A stretch of DNA of 64,000 bases from Methylophilaceae bacterium (GTDB lineage Bacteria > Pseudomonadota > Gammaproteobacteria > Burkholderiales > Methylophilaceae). Below are positions 63,055 to 64,000 of the stretch, one piece after another. Below the pieces are notes generated by a model, which did not search any database, was not told the origin of the DNA, and saw only the letters and a list, made by a program, of their open reading frames with translations. A program made the translations under genes and the position numbers. Where the stretch lies: NCBI GenBank assembly GCA_027488395.1, contig JAIYBT010000015.1, forward strand, positions 52,679 through 116,678. The letters are read 5' to 3'. The stretch's first letter is position 1, and each line of letters opens with the position of its first letter.

Positions 63055-64000
<946 letters not shown>

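Overview
The window looks like chromosome from a betaproteobacterium, most likely a methylotroph of the Methylophilaceae or a close relative. The pointers are a free-standing pqqA peptide gene, the gene order atpD-atpC-glmU-glmS, the block argH / algZ-algR-hemC-hemD, a TonB/ferredoxin/transglycosylase row, and moderate GC content. The family-level placement is inference, because no rRNA gene is present. Most of the window is ordinary core genome, read mainly on the minus strand.

Layout. 1-5.3 kb: a DedA membrane protein, an ABM-fold monooxygenase-like protein, an OhrR regulator upstream of a periplasmic SrpA-type catalase-like protein, a possible 29-residue small ORF, and a plus-strand trio ApbE / NusG-domain-II protein / Gx transporter. 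5.3-8.7 kb: a degenerate GGDEF-EAL protein and an unknown exported protein. 8.88 kb: an orphan pqqA. 9-13.3 kb: a glycosidase-like/LPS-kinase fusion behind an LtaS-type alkaline-phosphatase-fold enzyme. 13.5-18.9 kb: a lipid-remodelling operon arsR-aas-amidohydrolase-lplT-DUF2306 starting at a perfect 32-bp palindrome. 19-25.6 kb: hemD, hemC, algR, algZ, argH, xthA and pyrE. 25.7-31.5 kb: yidB, an RsuA/RluB-type pseudouridine synthase, a GT51 transglycosylase, a 2Fe-2S thioredoxin-like ferredoxin, a TonB-like protein and mpl. 31.5-33.1 kb: thiE, thiD and tRNA-Gly(CCC). 33.2-38.8 kb: a two-partner secretion pair (TpsA exoprotein, TpsB pore). 38.9-47.6 kb: priA, argS, an SPOR protein, dsbA, a two-RCK potassium channel with a small membrane partner, an SDR enzyme and yegP. 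47.9-55.3 kb: a type I restriction-modification operon hsdM-hsdS-dinD-hsdR, the clearest accessory segment. 55.5-64 kb: ettA, an Hsp20 with a sigma-32-type promoter, an EAL-HDOD protein, glmS, glmU, atpC and the cut-off atpD.

How the genes work together. Cell-envelope functions dominate: peptidoglycan recycling and synthesis (mpl, GT51 enzyme, glmS, glmU), phospholipid repair (aas, lplT), surface glycan or lipid decoration (LtaS-like enzyme plus kinase fusion), surface protein export (tpsBA) and oxidative folding (dsbA). Regulation is locally readable in several places. OhrR and the ArsR regulator both have promoter-overlapping palindromes right at the start codon. The small heat-shock gene has a heat-shock promoter. 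The thiamine genes appear to be transcribed behind a tRNA. No CRISPR array, integrase, transposase or prophage was seen. The less usual items are the orphan pqqA, the small ORF upstream of ohrR, the ArsR-controlled lipid operon, the kinase fusion pair and the ApbE-centred membrane trio.
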